From Pedobacter sp. KBW06 (lineage in GTDB: Bacteria > Bacteroidota > Bacteroidia > Sphingobacteriales > Sphingobacteriaceae): 64,000 nt of DNA. The DNA lies in contig NZ_QAJL01000002.1 of NCBI RefSeq assembly GCF_003852525.1, forward strand, positions 467,039-531,038, read 5' to 3'. Under the pieces are notes generated by a model, which saw only the letters and a list, made by a program, of their open reading frames with translations, was not told where the DNA came from and did no database searches. Shown here one piece after another: positions 27,251 to 37,075 of this stretch. Every line of letters begins with the position of its first letter. Position 1 is the first letter of the stretch. A program made the position numbers and the translations under genes.

Positions 27251-28417
27251 ATGAATGAGATAAAAGATCTTCTGGACCGTTATTTTAATGGGACTTGTTC
27301 GGAGGCTGAGAAACAAAATGTAGAAACATGGCTTGAAACCTACAACAAGGAAGATAATGAATGGTTAGCCATGAACAAAGCACAACAAGAGCTATGGTTA
27401 AACTCGTTGTTTACGAAGATTGAACTTGATATAGATCGTCCTGGTCACCTTAAGGAGCTTCCCAAGCGATCTCCCGTTCATATGGGGATACTCTTAAAGA
27501 TTGCAGCAACTATAATTCTGCTACTCTCCATTGGATTTCTTTTCTTTAAATATCAGAAGGCCGAACCAGCAACAGCAAGTCCGGAAAACCAGGAAATCAT
27601 AGCGGGAGGAAACAGAGCGATTTTAACGCTTGCGAACGGACAAACGATAGATCTTAGTCATTCAAAGAATGGAGAAATCGCCACTCAGTCGGGGCTAACC
27701 ATCACCAAAAAAATGAACGGAGAACTGATTTATGAAATCGCCGGCCAAAAGGAAACGTCTGAAAATGCCGGCCAGGCCATTACCTACAATACCATCAGTA
27801 CCCCACGTGGTGGCAAATATCAGATCAATCTGCCGGATGGAACCCAGATATGGCTGAATGCAGCATCCTCAGTCCGTTTCCCCGCAAGTTTCAGGAATCT
27901 GCCAAACAGAAGGGTTGAACTATCTGGAGAGGCCTACTTTGAAGTTACCAAAAATGCAAACAAGCCATTCATCGTGGTTACGAAAAAACAGGAAACACAG
28001 GTTCTCGGAACCCATTTTAACATCAATAGCTATGAGGATGAAGGGCAAACTAAAACCACACTTCTGGAAGGCTCCATTCGTGTCTCCGACAAAGCAAATA
28101 GAAATATCATCTTAAAACCCGGACAGCAGTCTACGCTTAAAGAGGGCAATATTGACATCCGGAATGTAGATGAAAATGATGCTATTGCCTGGAAAAAAGG
28201 CCTCTTCAGCTTCAATGATGAAAACCTGGAAAGCATCATGAGAAAAATATCAAGATGGTATGACGTCGATATTCATTATCAGGACACTTTCAGTAAAACC
28301 TCATTCCTGGGGACCATTTCCCTTTCCAAGAATATCACTTCGGTATTAAAGATCCTGGAGAAATCCGGAGAAGTTCATTTTAAAATAGAAGGAAGGAGGA
28401 TTACCGTTATGAAATAA
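27251..28417 (+). CDS. FecR-family anti-sigma factor 2
   Basis: A 388-residue membrane anti-sigma factor. The cytoplasmic part (LLDRYFNGTCSEAEKQNVETWL) precedes a membrane helix (GILLKIAATIILLLSIGFLFF, about 78-98). The periplasmic FecR domain follows (ISTPRGGKYQINLPDGTQIWLNAASSV, LSGEAYFEV, VLGTHFNINSY), then a C-terminal RKISRWYDVDIHY. It closely parallels FecR1 and should regulate sigma factor 2 in response to SusC2. Confidence 0.92.
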   Translation: MNEIKDLLDRYFNGTCSEAEKQNVETWLETYNKEDNEWLAMNKAQQELWLNSLFTKIELDIDRPGHLKELPKRSPVHMGILLKIAATIILLLSIGFLFFKYQKAEPATASPENQEIIAGGNRAILTLANGQTIDLSHSKNGEIATQSGLTITKKMNGELIYEIAGQKETSENAGQAITYNTISTPRGGKYQINLPDGTQIWLNAASSVRFPASFRNLPNRRVELSGEAYFEVTKNANKPFIVVTKKQETQVLGTHFNINSYEDEGQTKTTLLEGSIRVSDKANRNIILKPGQQSTLKEGNIDIRNVDENDAIAWKKGLFSFNDENLESIMRKISRWYDVDIHYQDTFSKTSFLGTISLSKNITSVLKILEKSGEVHFKIEGRRITVMK

Positions 28418-28452
28418 TGCTACGAGAATAATCAATGCAAAAAACAGACGGT

Positions 28453-28506
28453 TCCGATGAAAACATACCGAAAGTGCTCGACACACTTCCGGTATAAAAC
28501 ATTGGA
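28453..28506 (+). ncRNA. nested double-stem leader structure before susC2
   Basis: Outer stem TCCGATG (28453-28459) with CATTGGA (28500-28506), including one G-U pair. Inner stem TACCGaAAGTG (28466-28476) with CACTTcCGGTA (28484-28494), with CTCGACA in the loop. It shares CCG-AAA-TG, TCGA and CACTT-CCGG in the same order as the structure before susC1. Confidence 0.58.
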
Positions 28507-28609
28507 TTTACCTGTCGAATAAGTGCTTAAACTTTTTTAATCAAGAAACCCTGACGTCCGATTCCTTCTGCGAGCAGGAGGAGTATGTCAGCTAAACCCG
28601 AACAAATGT

Positions 28610-31600
28610 ATGAATTTTCACCATCTGTATAAGCCTAAACCAGGCTTTTATATACCTAGACAATTGCTGCTTATTATGAAACTCACCACACTCATAATTT
28701 TCCTTGCGATCATGCAAATCAGTGCGTCGACCACCGCACAAACTGTTACCCTAAGCGAAAAAAACGTATCCCTTGAATCTGTTCTAAAAAAAATAGGTGC
28801 ACAAACCGGATACGATTTTTTTGGAGATACCAGAGTGATCAGGGCCGCAAATCCAGTCAGCATTAACGTAAAAAATGCCCCTCTTAATGAGGTTCTGAGA
28901 TTATGCATGCTAGATCAGCTGCTTAGCTACGCTATTGAAGAAAAAACCATTATTATTAAACAGCTCAGCGCCACTGCTCATGAACTGAGTGGAGACGGGC
29001 AGCAGGTCAGAACGATTGAGGGAACAGTGGTTTCTGAAGATGGGGAAATTCCACTCGCCAACGCCACCATCCTTGCACTTGGCTCCTCTGTAAAAACCTA
29101 TACCAATAAGGAAGGCAAATTTTCAATAAACATCCCGGAGACAGTTAAAACGCTCAGAATTAACTACGTAGGCTATGATTCCAGAGATGTCAAAATAGAG
29201 GATAAAACAAGAAAGATTACGGTAAGAATGGTCACTCAAAATAATTCTCTAAAGGAATTTGTAGTGAGAACCGGAGTTTATAAAAGACCTGTAGAAAATT
29301 TTACCGGCTCGGCAAAAACCATTACTGCAGAAGAGTTAAAACGCGTTTCTTCCCAAAACATACTCGCCGCCATCAGCATTCTGGATCCTTCAGTCCAGCT
29401 TCCGGAGAACATCAATCTCGGTTCTGATCCCAACCAGTTGCCCGATATAGAACTCAGAGGACAAAACAACTTCCCACAGTCGACCTCCAATACTGCGCTA
29501 AAAAATGCGTATGGTGATAAACCCAATGCACCGCTTTTTATATTGGATGGATTTCAGGTTCCGTTACAGCGCATTTACGATCTGGACATGAATAGAGTGG
29601 AGCGCATTACGATCTTAAAAGATGCCGCAGCAACTTCAATCTATGGCTCCAGGGCCAGCAACGGGGTCATTATCATTGATACACGGCAACCTAAAGAAGG
29701 AAGTGTCCGCGTTTCGTACCGGGGTGGCGTGACTATGACAACCCCTGATCTGACCAGTTATGACCTGCTCAATGCAAAGGATAAACTGAACTTTGAGAAA
29801 GAAGTCGGCTTTTATAATGAACCCGGAAATTCTCCCTTTTTACAAATATTAAGAGATCAGGAATATAACGAACGCCTAAAAGATGTAACCAGGGGCGTGG
29901 ATACCTATTGGCTGTCGCAACCACTAAGAACTGCCTACGGAAACAGTCATTCACTCTACCTCGAAGGAGGTGATCCGGTAGTGCGCTACGGCATCAATTT
30001 AAATAGTCAGAACGACCAGGCCGTGATGAAAAAATCCGGCAGAGAAAAAGTCAGTGGCGGAGTTACCCTCACTTACCGTACCCCTAAACTGTTGTTTGGA
30101 AATGATCTTTCCGTGAACAGTGTAAAAGCAACCAACAGTCCATATGGAAGCTTCTCCGATTACTCTAAATTAAATCAATACTGGACGCCATATGATGAGG
30201 ACGGACAACTGCTGAAATTTCTGGGACAGGGAAGAAGGAATGTTGGCGGAGGGCCTTTATATAATTATTACAGCAATCCGCTATACAATGCATCGTTACC
30301 GAGCAAAGATTTCAACCGTCAGCTCGGTTTCACCAACAACTTTAAATTTGAATGGTCAGTTCAGCCCTGGATCAGAATCACAGGTGGTGCCAGTTATACG
30401 CACAATACGACCTCTGCAGATAAGTACCTCTCCTCCAACAATACGATATTTGAAGACAAACTGATTACTGAGCGGGGAAGCTACAAAAAGAGCAATGGAA
30501 CCAGCGATTTGATCGATGCCAACCTGGGCTTTGACATTCGCAAAAACTGGAACAAGAACCTTATCTACGTAACAGGAAATGTTAATGTAAATGAGGGAAA
30601 GCTCGACGAATCTGCAGTAACGGTGATTGGCTTTCCCAATGAAAAAGTCTCAGATTTAATATTTGGAAGTAAATTCGATCCTACAAAAAACAAACCTATC
30701 GGTACTCAGGGAATCACACGACTCATCAGTAGCCGTCTGAATATCAATTATGCTTTCGACAACAAGTATCTTTTAGATCTTTCCGCCAGTGCAGATGCGT
30801 CCTCACAATTTGGGAAAGACAAACAACTCGCACCTTTCTGGTCGTTAGGAATGGGCTGGAACCTGCACCGTGAAGAATTTATCAGTAAGTTGACATGGGT
30901 AAACTTTCTCAAAATCAGAGGATCTGTAGGCACAACGGGAGACCAGAACTTCCCTCCTTATATGGCCTTAACCACTTATGATTATTTTAACCAGGAATAT
31001 TACCTGGATCAGCTTAGTGCCTTCCTGATGGGCTATGGAAATTCTGCCCTGGGCTGGCAGAAAAGCTTCAAGAAAAGCATTGGTTTGGATGCCACCTTTC
31101 TGAACAACAGACTTGCTCTTTCCGCAGATTTTTATCACAATACCACAGATGGGCTAATCCTTGATGTCAGTACACCACCTTCTTTGGGCTTCAGCAGCTA
31201 CAAAGAAAATATGGGCGCTTTAAAGAATGTGGGCTGGCAGGCCAGTTTAAATTATGCCATCTTACAGAAACCAAGGCAACAGTTGTTCTGGAGAGTTGGC
31301 TTGTCTGCATATGGAAATAGAAATACAATTGATAAAATTTCCAATGCGCTAAAGAAACTTAATGAAAAATCAAATACCGACGATCAGGATCTAAACAATC
31401 CAAACAGGAATAAACCTAAAAGCTATTATCAGGAAGGAGAATCCCTGACCAGAATTTTTGCGGTAAGAAGTCTCGGAATTGATCCGGCAAATGGCCAGGA
31501 GCTCTTTTTGGACAGAAATGGAAATGCAACTTATGTATGGAATTCCCTGGATAAGGTCGCCGTCGGTGATACCAATCCAAAAGTTACCGGTACCCTAAGT

Positions 31601-32056
31601 ACCGGGGTAGACTATAAGGGCTTTGGTTTCAATATTTACATGACTTATCGTTTAGGTGCAGACCTTTACAATCAGACCCTGGTAGACCGCATCGAGAATG
31701 CCAACATTACTTACAACGTGGATCGAAGGATTGCAACTGAAAGGTGGAGAAATCCGGGAGACCGGACTTTCTTTAAAGGCATTGTTGGCAATACCGGAAA
31801 CAGCCCTGTGGCTGAAACTACCCTGGCCACCTCCAGATTTGTACAAAAAGAATATACACTGGAAGCATCCAGGTTGTCTTTTACGTATCAGTTTCCTGAA
31901 AGAAGCCGCTGGCTGAAAAAAGCAAATCTCTCGAACACGAGAATAGAATTTTATATGGCCACTCCATTCCGTTTATCTTCTATCAAAAGAGAAAGAGGTC
32001 TGGATTATCCATTTGCTCAAAGTTATACCCTAAACCTATCCACAAGTATTTTTTAA
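28610..32056 (+). CDS. SusC/RagA-family TonB-dependent outer-membrane receptor 2 (with STN domain)
   Basis: Outer-membrane receptor of 1148 residues. It has a signal region (MKLTTLIIFLAIMQISASTTAQ), an STN domain (about 45-120, NVSLESVLKKIGAQTGYDFF), a carboxypeptidase-like domain (IEGTVVSEDGEIPLANATILAL), a plug (FILDGFQVPLQRIYDLDMNRVE, DAAATSIYGSRASNGVIII) and a barrel ending in Phe. It differs from SusC1 in the plug and loops, so a different ligand is likely. AGGAGG and a 15-codon open frame (28585-28632) overlap its start, and an internal ATG at 28676 is an alternative start. Confidence 0.93.
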   Translation: MNFHHLYKPKPGFYIPRQLLLIMKLTTLIIFLAIMQISASTTAQTVTLSEKNVSLESVLKKIGAQTGYDFFGDTRVIRAANPVSINVKNAPLNEVLRLCMLDQLLSYAIEEKTIIIKQLSATAHELSGDGQQVRTIEGTVVSEDGEIPLANATILALGSSVKTYTNKEGKFSINIPETVKTLRINYVGYDSRDVKIEDKTRKITVRMVTQNNSLKEFVVRTGVYKRPVENFTGSAKTITAEELKRVSSQNILAAISILDPSVQLPENINLGSDPNQLPDIELRGQNNFPQSTSNTALKNAYGDKPNAPLFILDGFQVPLQRIYDLDMNRVERITILKDAAATSIYGSRASNGVIIIDTRQPKEGSVRVSYRGGVTMTTPDLTSYDLLNAKDKLNFEKEVGFYNEPGNSPFLQILRDQEYNERLKDVTRGVDTYWLSQPLRTAYGNSHSLYLEGGDPVVRYGINLNSQNDQAVMKKSGREKVSGGVTLTYRTPKLLFGNDLSVNSVKATNSPYGSFSDYSKLNQYWTPYDEDGQLLKFLGQGRRNVGGGPLYNYYSNPLYNASLPSKDFNRQLGFTNNFKFEWSVQPWIRITGGASYTHNTTSADKYLSSNNTIFEDKLITERGSYKKSNGTSDLIDANLGFDIRKNWNKNLIYVTGNVNVNEGKLDESAVTVIGFPNEKVSDLIFGSKFDPTKNKPIGTQGITRLISSRLNINYAFDNKYLLDLSASADASSQFGKDKQLAPFWSLGMGWNLHREEFISKLTWVNFLKIRGSVGTTGDQNFPPYMALTTYDYFNQEYYLDQLSAFLMGYGNSALGWQKSFKKSIGLDATFLNNRLALSADFYHNTTDGLILDVSTPPSLGFSSYKENMGALKNVGWQASLNYAILQKPRQQLFWRVGLSAYGNRNTIDKISNALKKLNEKSNTDDQDLNNPNRNKPKSYYQEGESLTRIFAVRSLGIDPANGQELFLDRNGNATYVWNSLDKVAVGDTNPKVTGTLSTGVDYKGFGFNIYMTYRLGADLYNQTLVDRIENANITYNVDRRIATERWRNPGDRTFFKGIVGNTGNSPVAETTLATSRFVQKEYTLEASRLSFTYQFPERSRWLKKANLSNTRIEFYMATPFRLSSIKRERGLDYPFAQSYTLNLSTSIF

Positions 32057-32077
32057 CCCCCCCTTAATTATTGCATC

Positions 32078-33487
32078 ATGAAAAGAATTACCTACTTATT
32101 CTCGGCGCTGATCCTGATTACAGGACTGGCCTCCTGCAAAAAATGGCTGGACGTGAGTCCCGGGACTCAGGTACAGCAGGAAGAGTTCTATAGCACTGAG
32201 GCGGGCTTTAATCAGGCTTTATTGGGAAGTTATGTAAAAATGGAACGCGGACTATATGCGGATAACCTGACCATGACTACCTTAAGTGCAATGGGTCAGA
32301 ATTATCAGACTTCCCTCACCGGAAACCCATTTTTAGAACATGCCAAATATAACTATAATGCCCCTGCAGTAAAAGACACGATAAAAGTGATCTGGTCTAA
32401 AATGTATACGGCTATTGCTGGGGTAAACAACATCCTGGAACATGTAGAAACGTCCAAACCAGTTCTTTTTAAAAACCATTATAACATCGTAAAAGGCGAA
32501 GCGCTTGGATTAAGGGCCTTTCTACACTTTGACCTCCTCCGCATGTTCGGTCCAATGCCTGCCACCGGCGGGAATACAGCTGCGATTCCCTATATCAAAA
32601 CTTTCGGAAAGACCATCACCCCTTTGAGCACGACCAATGCCATAATCAATGCCTGCCTCGCTGATCTGGATGAAGCTGAAAGCCTGTTAGCGGTCAATAA
32701 AGAGGTCATCTATGCGAATGATGACCGTTTTATCAGCTATACCAGGAACCATTTTAACTACTGGGCAGTAAAAGCACTCAAAGCCAGGATTTATCTCTAC
32801 AAAGGTGATAAAATCAAAGCCGCACAATATGCAAATGAGGTGATCAGTTCAGAGAAGTTTCCATTTGTAAACAGAAGTACATTCAATCAGAGCGCCAATC
32901 AGGACCATACTTTTTCTACGGAACATGTTTTCGCCTTGCAAGTTCCCCTGCTGAAGGACATGGTTGACCGAAGATTCAGACTTGAAGGTGTCCCATCTTA
33001 TCAGACGAGTACTTTATACCTGAGTACTGCCACTATAAACAGCTTGTATGAGACACAACAGGGAGGAACTACAGATTACCGCTACCTGTACAATATCAGA
33101 ACCTATACCAATGTCTCTTATACGACCAAATATTGGCAGGATGGATTGACCAATTTGGAAATTGCAAAACAGATTCCTCTGATCCGCCTTTCGGAAATGT
33201 ATTATATCGCTGCAGAAGCCAGCCCTGATTTAGGTCAGGCATTACAACTGATCAATAAGATCAGGACTCAGAGAGGGCTGGAAAACCTGAACATCACACT
33301 CGATGAAAACAGGAGAATGGCCGAAATTGAGAAGGAATACATTAAAGAGTTTTATGGAGAGGGTCAGCTTTTCTTCTTTTATAAACGCCTGGAAAGACCC
33401 ATCATTCCACGATCAACAGTTGGAATGACAAATCTAACCTATACTTTCCCTTTACCTGATGATGAAATCGAATTCGGTAACCGCTAA
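32078..33487 (+). CDS. SusD/RagB-family lipoprotein 2
   Basis: Surface lipoprotein partner of SusC2, 469 residues. The signal ends LASC, followed by KKWLDVSPGTQ, a typical SusD opening. It shows EALGLRAFLHFDLLRMFG in the helical core and a C-terminal YIKEFYGEGQLFFFYKR in place of the usual ERxxEFxxEGxRWFDLRR. It starts 21 bp after susC2 and is followed by the DUF4843 lipoprotein. Confidence 0.92.
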   Translation: MKRITYLFSALILITGLASCKKWLDVSPGTQVQQEEFYSTEAGFNQALLGSYVKMERGLYADNLTMTTLSAMGQNYQTSLTGNPFLEHAKYNYNAPAVKDTIKVIWSKMYTAIAGVNNILEHVETSKPVLFKNHYNIVKGEALGLRAFLHFDLLRMFGPMPATGGNTAAIPYIKTFGKTITPLSTTNAIINACLADLDEAESLLAVNKEVIYANDDRFISYTRNHFNYWAVKALKARIYLYKGDKIKAAQYANEVISSEKFPFVNRSTFNQSANQDHTFSTEHVFALQVPLLKDMVDRRFRLEGVPSYQTSTLYLSTATINSLYETQQGGTTDYRYLYNIRTYTNVSYTTKYWQDGLTNLEIAKQIPLIRLSEMYYIAAEASPDLGQALQLINKIRTQRGLENLNITLDENRRMAEIEKEYIKEFYGEGQLFFFYKRLERPIIPRSTVGMTNLTYTFPLPDDEIEFGNR

Positions 33488-33497
33488 ATCAAAAATC

Positions 33498-34295
33498 ATG
33501 AAAACACCAACCATAAAATATAATCCCTGTCAGATCCTGATCCTATGCCTGCTGCTTTCCCTGATTTCCTGTAAGAAGAAAGATCTTTTATATCAGGACC
33601 TTCCGGCAATATACATCAATAAGGAATTGATGACCGGATCCAGAGACAGCGTCTCCTATTCCTTTGCAGAGAAAGAGAACAACAGGTTACTGGACACCAT
33701 CTTTATTCCGGTAAGGATCTCCGGTACTCCTGCTTCAGGTACCAGACTGGTTCCTCTTGCAGCTAACCCCGGCAATTCTACCGCAATACCGGAACAGCAC
33801 TATACCATCGTAAAGACTACGGTAAACGTTGGCGCATATACAGCTAAAGTACCCGTTGTAGTCAGAAGAATAGCAGACTTAAAAAATCGTCAGGTAAGAA
33901 TCTACCTGAGGATAGAACCAAGCGCTGAATTTCCGCAGCTCATTTCCAATACAAAAACACCAAATACAACCAATGGAAACCCACTTAACATCTATACCAA
34001 TGTTTTTCTGATCAAATTAAGCGATCAGATCCTGAAGCCAGATACCTGGGACCTTTCAGGGAGTTGGTTTAAGTATTTCTTTGGTGCTTACAGCGCAGTC
34101 AAATACAAATTTATTATAGATGTCACCGGCCGGAGTATATGGCCTCCCTATGCAAGATATGGAGAAAATGCACCGACCTCAGATCAGATGACCATTTACT
34201 ATTCCAAGCTGGTTACTGCGCTATATGAGTATGAAAAGAAAAACGGGCCTATGCTCGACGAAAATGGTAGTCAGGTTACATTTCCTAAACTATAA
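33498..34295 (+). CDS. DUF4843-type lipoprotein
   Basis: A 265-residue lipoprotein (signal ending LISC) of the kind placed after susD in many Bacteroidota loci. It has beta-rich repeats (DTIFIPVRISGTPASGT, AKVPVVVRRIADLKN, VRIYLRIEPS) and a C-terminal WFKYFFGAYSAVKYKFI. It is probably a surface glycan- or peptide-binding accessory of SusCD2. The start at 33498 gives the signal peptide; an upstream in-frame ATG at 33459 lies inside susD2. Confidence 0.78.
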   Translation: MKTPTIKYNPCQILILCLLLSLISCKKKDLLYQDLPAIYINKELMTGSRDSVSYSFAEKENNRLLDTIFIPVRISGTPASGTRLVPLAANPGNSTAIPEQHYTIVKTTVNVGAYTAKVPVVVRRIADLKNRQVRIYLRIEPSAEFPQLISNTKTPNTTNGNPLNIYTNVFLIKLSDQILKPDTWDLSGSWFKYFFGAYSAVKYKFIIDVTGRSIWPPYARYGENAPTSDQMTIYYSKLVTALYEYEKKNGPMLDENGSQVTFPKL

Positions 34296-34300
34296 GCATT

Positions 34301-35815
34301 ATGAAAAAGAACATTAACTTTCTCTTTATCCTGATCATTCTTTCTGCGCTGATGGCTTCCTGTGCCAAAGACAAAGGAAATTACGACCTACAGCCAATCC
34401 ATGAAATTGTGATTGCAGATTTCAATGAAAGCGGAAATTATGAAATATTAATTAACGATACTCTTCGGATTAACCCTGATATGAAGCAGGAAAATGTACA
34501 AAATGGCAAATACAAATACCGCTGGTATGTTTACTCCAACAATTATGATCCTGCAGTAGAATTATCCTCAGAAAAAAACCTAAAGAAGGCCATTACCGTT
34601 CCAATAGGGGGTTACACCCTTGTATTTACCGCCACAGATGAGAGCACAGGTATCGGGACTACAAAAACGGCCAACCTGATAGTCAGCTCTAAGTTCAGCA
34701 GTGGTCTGGTTGTATTGGAGGAAAAAGGACAAGGAGGAGATATCTGTCAGATTACATTTAACGGCACCGTTTACAGGAATTTATTCAGTGAGGCAAATGG
34801 AGGGCAGTTTATCCCAAAACCTGTCGGAAAACTGGATGGATTCTATTTTAAAGGCGGAGTAGCAGTTCAGAAGCCCATCAATCTGTTTTTAACATCGGAA
34901 AGCAGAAATCCAATGGAATTGAATCCGGAAAACTACAAGCTGAACAAACCTTTTTCGGAATTTATGGCGATTCCACCTTCGGGAAATATAAATCTGCAGA
35001 CCATCCAGCAAAATGGGAACAGCAATGCCATTTATGCAATTGTAAATGGCAAGATGCAATTCGGCTTTCCTTACGAAGCAACTCCCATCTTTGAAGGCGC
35101 ACTTTTAGGGGATTACGAGCTTGCCCCTTTTATCATCACTTCGACTACCGGAGGAAGAATTAACCTGCCCAATAAAACAGACCTGATCAGTTATGATCAA
35201 AAGAACGGACGTTTTCTGTGGTACTCAGGATTTAAGATTGGAGAATACAATACCTATAGCAAGGACATGTCTACCCTTGGCGCATTTGATCCCAACAATG
35301 TCAGGAAAAAGTGTGTATATGCCGGCTATTCCAATGATTACCTGTATTACAACTGGCTCATGAAAGATGATGCCGGAGAAATGTATTTCTATCAGATATA
35401 CCCTGTATCTACCCAAAAAGCAGGAGCAGATTATAAAGCCATCACTGACGCCCCTGAGATGAAAACAGCAAAAATATTTGCAGGATCGACCAAACTGCCA
35501 AACATCTATTTTGCCGCTCAGAACAAGGTCTATTCTTATGATTACAAATCCAATATGACAAGACTGATCTATTCTTTCGCTGCAGCAGATGAGATTACGG
35601 ATATGAAATTCGCAGTAAGCAGGGTCTCAGAATTTGAAAACTTCTACATGCCGCTGCGAACATTGGACAAAATCTATATTGCTACCTACAACGGTACTGA
35701 AGGCAAGGTAAATGAGTTTGAGGTATCAGGCACAGGATCAATAGGCATAGCAACCAATATTTACGGAGGATTCGGCCGCATCACCAGTATGTTTTATAAA
35801 GAAAAAAGACAATAA
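34301..35815 (+). CDS. PKD-like family lipoprotein
   Basis: A 504-residue lipoprotein (signal ending MASC, then AKDKGNYDL). The N-terminal part is PKD-like (YKYRWYVYSNNYDPAVELSSE, GGYTLVFTATDESTG). The longer C-terminal part has repeats reminiscent of a beta-propeller (NKVYSYDYKSNMTRLIYSF, DKIYIATYNGTEGKVNEFEV). Such proteins accompany DUF4843 proteins in SusCD loci; ligand binding at the surface is inferred. Its stop overlaps the next ATG (TAATG), implying translational coupling. Confidence 0.8.
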   Translation: MKKNINFLFILIILSALMASCAKDKGNYDLQPIHEIVIADFNESGNYEILINDTLRINPDMKQENVQNGKYKYRWYVYSNNYDPAVELSSEKNLKKAITVPIGGYTLVFTATDESTGIGTTKTANLIVSSKFSSGLVVLEEKGQGGDICQITFNGTVYRNLFSEANGGQFIPKPVGKLDGFYFKGGVAVQKPINLFLTSESRNPMELNPENYKLNKPFSEFMAIPPSGNINLQTIQQNGNSNAIYAIVNGKMQFGFPYEATPIFEGALLGDYELAPFIITSTTGGRINLPNKTDLISYDQKNGRFLWYSGFKIGEYNTYSKDMSTLGAFDPNNVRKKCVYAGYSNDYLYYNWLMKDDAGEMYFYQIYPVSTQKAGADYKAITDAPEMKTAKIFAGSTKLPNIYFAAQNKVYSYDYKSNMTRLIYSFAAADEITDMKFAVSRVSEFENFYMPLRTLDKIYIATYNGTEGKVNEFEVSGTGSIGIATNIYGGFGRITSMFYKEKRQ

Positions 35816-37008
35816 TGAAAAAGATCTTATTAGTATTGTCACTTGTGCCTGCATTGGGCCTGTGTCAATTAAAAAACAAAACTTTTACCATTGAAGGAAA
35901 AGTCGCAGACACCAAACGTGCCGTTAACAACATCATCTATCTGAAATATAAACAGAACGGGCAACAATTTACAGATAGCGCTACACTCCACAATGGCAAT
36001 TACAGGTTCAAAGGCAACCTGCAGTATCCCGTCAAAGCAGTAATCCAGTTAAAAGTTGCTGATAGTGTCGAGAAATACTACCGCAGTACCCGTCTGTTAA
36101 AAGATTATGCTCATGAGTTCTATCTTGATCAGGGAAAGCTGCTGGCAAATTCTTCAGAAAAAATACAGCAAACCATCGTAAAGGGCTCTTTAGCAGAAGC
36201 AGATCACCAGAAATTGACAGCAAAATTAGCTCCATTTTATACCCGCAGCGCTGCACTGTACGAAACTGAAGGAAAAAAAGTATATGAAAGCAAAGATGCC
36301 CAGGCCATTGCAAAGTATACCAGGAAAAGTTATGCTATCCAGGATCAGATTGATTCAGTTGAGCGGGACTTCATGCTGAACCATCTTCAGTCCGGAATTG
36401 CATTTGATATGCTGCAGGAATATACCAGAAGCGCTCTTGAGCCTTCAGAAATTGAGCCCATGTTTCAGAAAATCCAGTCTTCATTAAAAGCTTCAGCTGA
36501 TGGCATTGCCTATGCTGAACGCATTGAAAAAGCAAAAAAAACCGCCATCGGTGCGCTTGCCCCCGACTTTGTCCTCAAAGATAGAAACGGAAAAGAGCAG
36601 CGTCTTTCTTCGCTCAAAGGAAAACTGGTGCTGCTTGATTTCTGGGGCAGCTGGTGTATGCCTTGCAGACAAACCCATCCACATCTGAAAGAATTATATA
36701 ACGAGTATAAATCCAAAGGCCTTGAAATTTTAGGCGTTTCCAATGAATCCGGAAATCAGGAAACTGACTACAAAAAATGGACAACAGCACTGGATGAAGA
36801 CAAGATGGATTGGATAAATGTGTTGAATACCAATAGCAGAAGCGATAAAAACAAAGGAGTACTGAGCGACTATGGAGTTGCCGCCTTCCCGACAAAAGTA
36901 TTGATTGATCAGAATGGAATCATCATTAAACGTTTTGTAGGCAATACCTCACGCAATGCAGAGATGCTGGATGAAATTGTTAAACACCGGCTTAAATCAA
37001 CGAAATAA
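35815..37008 (+). CDS. TlpA-like thiol:disulfide oxidoreductase (3), active site CMPC
   Basis: Exported 397-residue protein: signal peptide (LVLSLVPALGLCQ), DUF4369-like domain (FTIEGKVADTKRAVNNIIYLKY), helical linker and thioredoxin domain. It matches the first tlpA in the GSWC and HPHLKELY motifs, but the active site is WCMPC, with Met where thioredoxins usually have Gly. The change between the cysteines should alter redox potential. It overlaps the PKD-like gene by one base. Confidence 0.87.
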   Translation: MKKILLVLSLVPALGLCQLKNKTFTIEGKVADTKRAVNNIIYLKYKQNGQQFTDSATLHNGNYRFKGNLQYPVKAVIQLKVADSVEKYYRSTRLLKDYAHEFYLDQGKLLANSSEKIQQTIVKGSLAEADHQKLTAKLAPFYTRSAALYETEGKKVYESKDAQAIAKYTRKSYAIQDQIDSVERDFMLNHLQSGIAFDMLQEYTRSALEPSEIEPMFQKIQSSLKASADGIAYAERIEKAKKTAIGALAPDFVLKDRNGKEQRLSSLKGKLVLLDFWGSWCMPCRQTHPHLKELYNEYKSKGLEILGVSNESGNQETDYKKWTTALDEDKMDWINVLNTNSRSDKNKGVLSDYGVAAFPTKVLIDQNGIIIKRFVGNTSRNAEMLDEIVKHRLKSTK

Positions 37009-37075
37009 TGTGATTTGATCCCAACTGCGGATCACCACAAAAAAAAACTTCTTAACCAATTAAAAAAACAAATAT

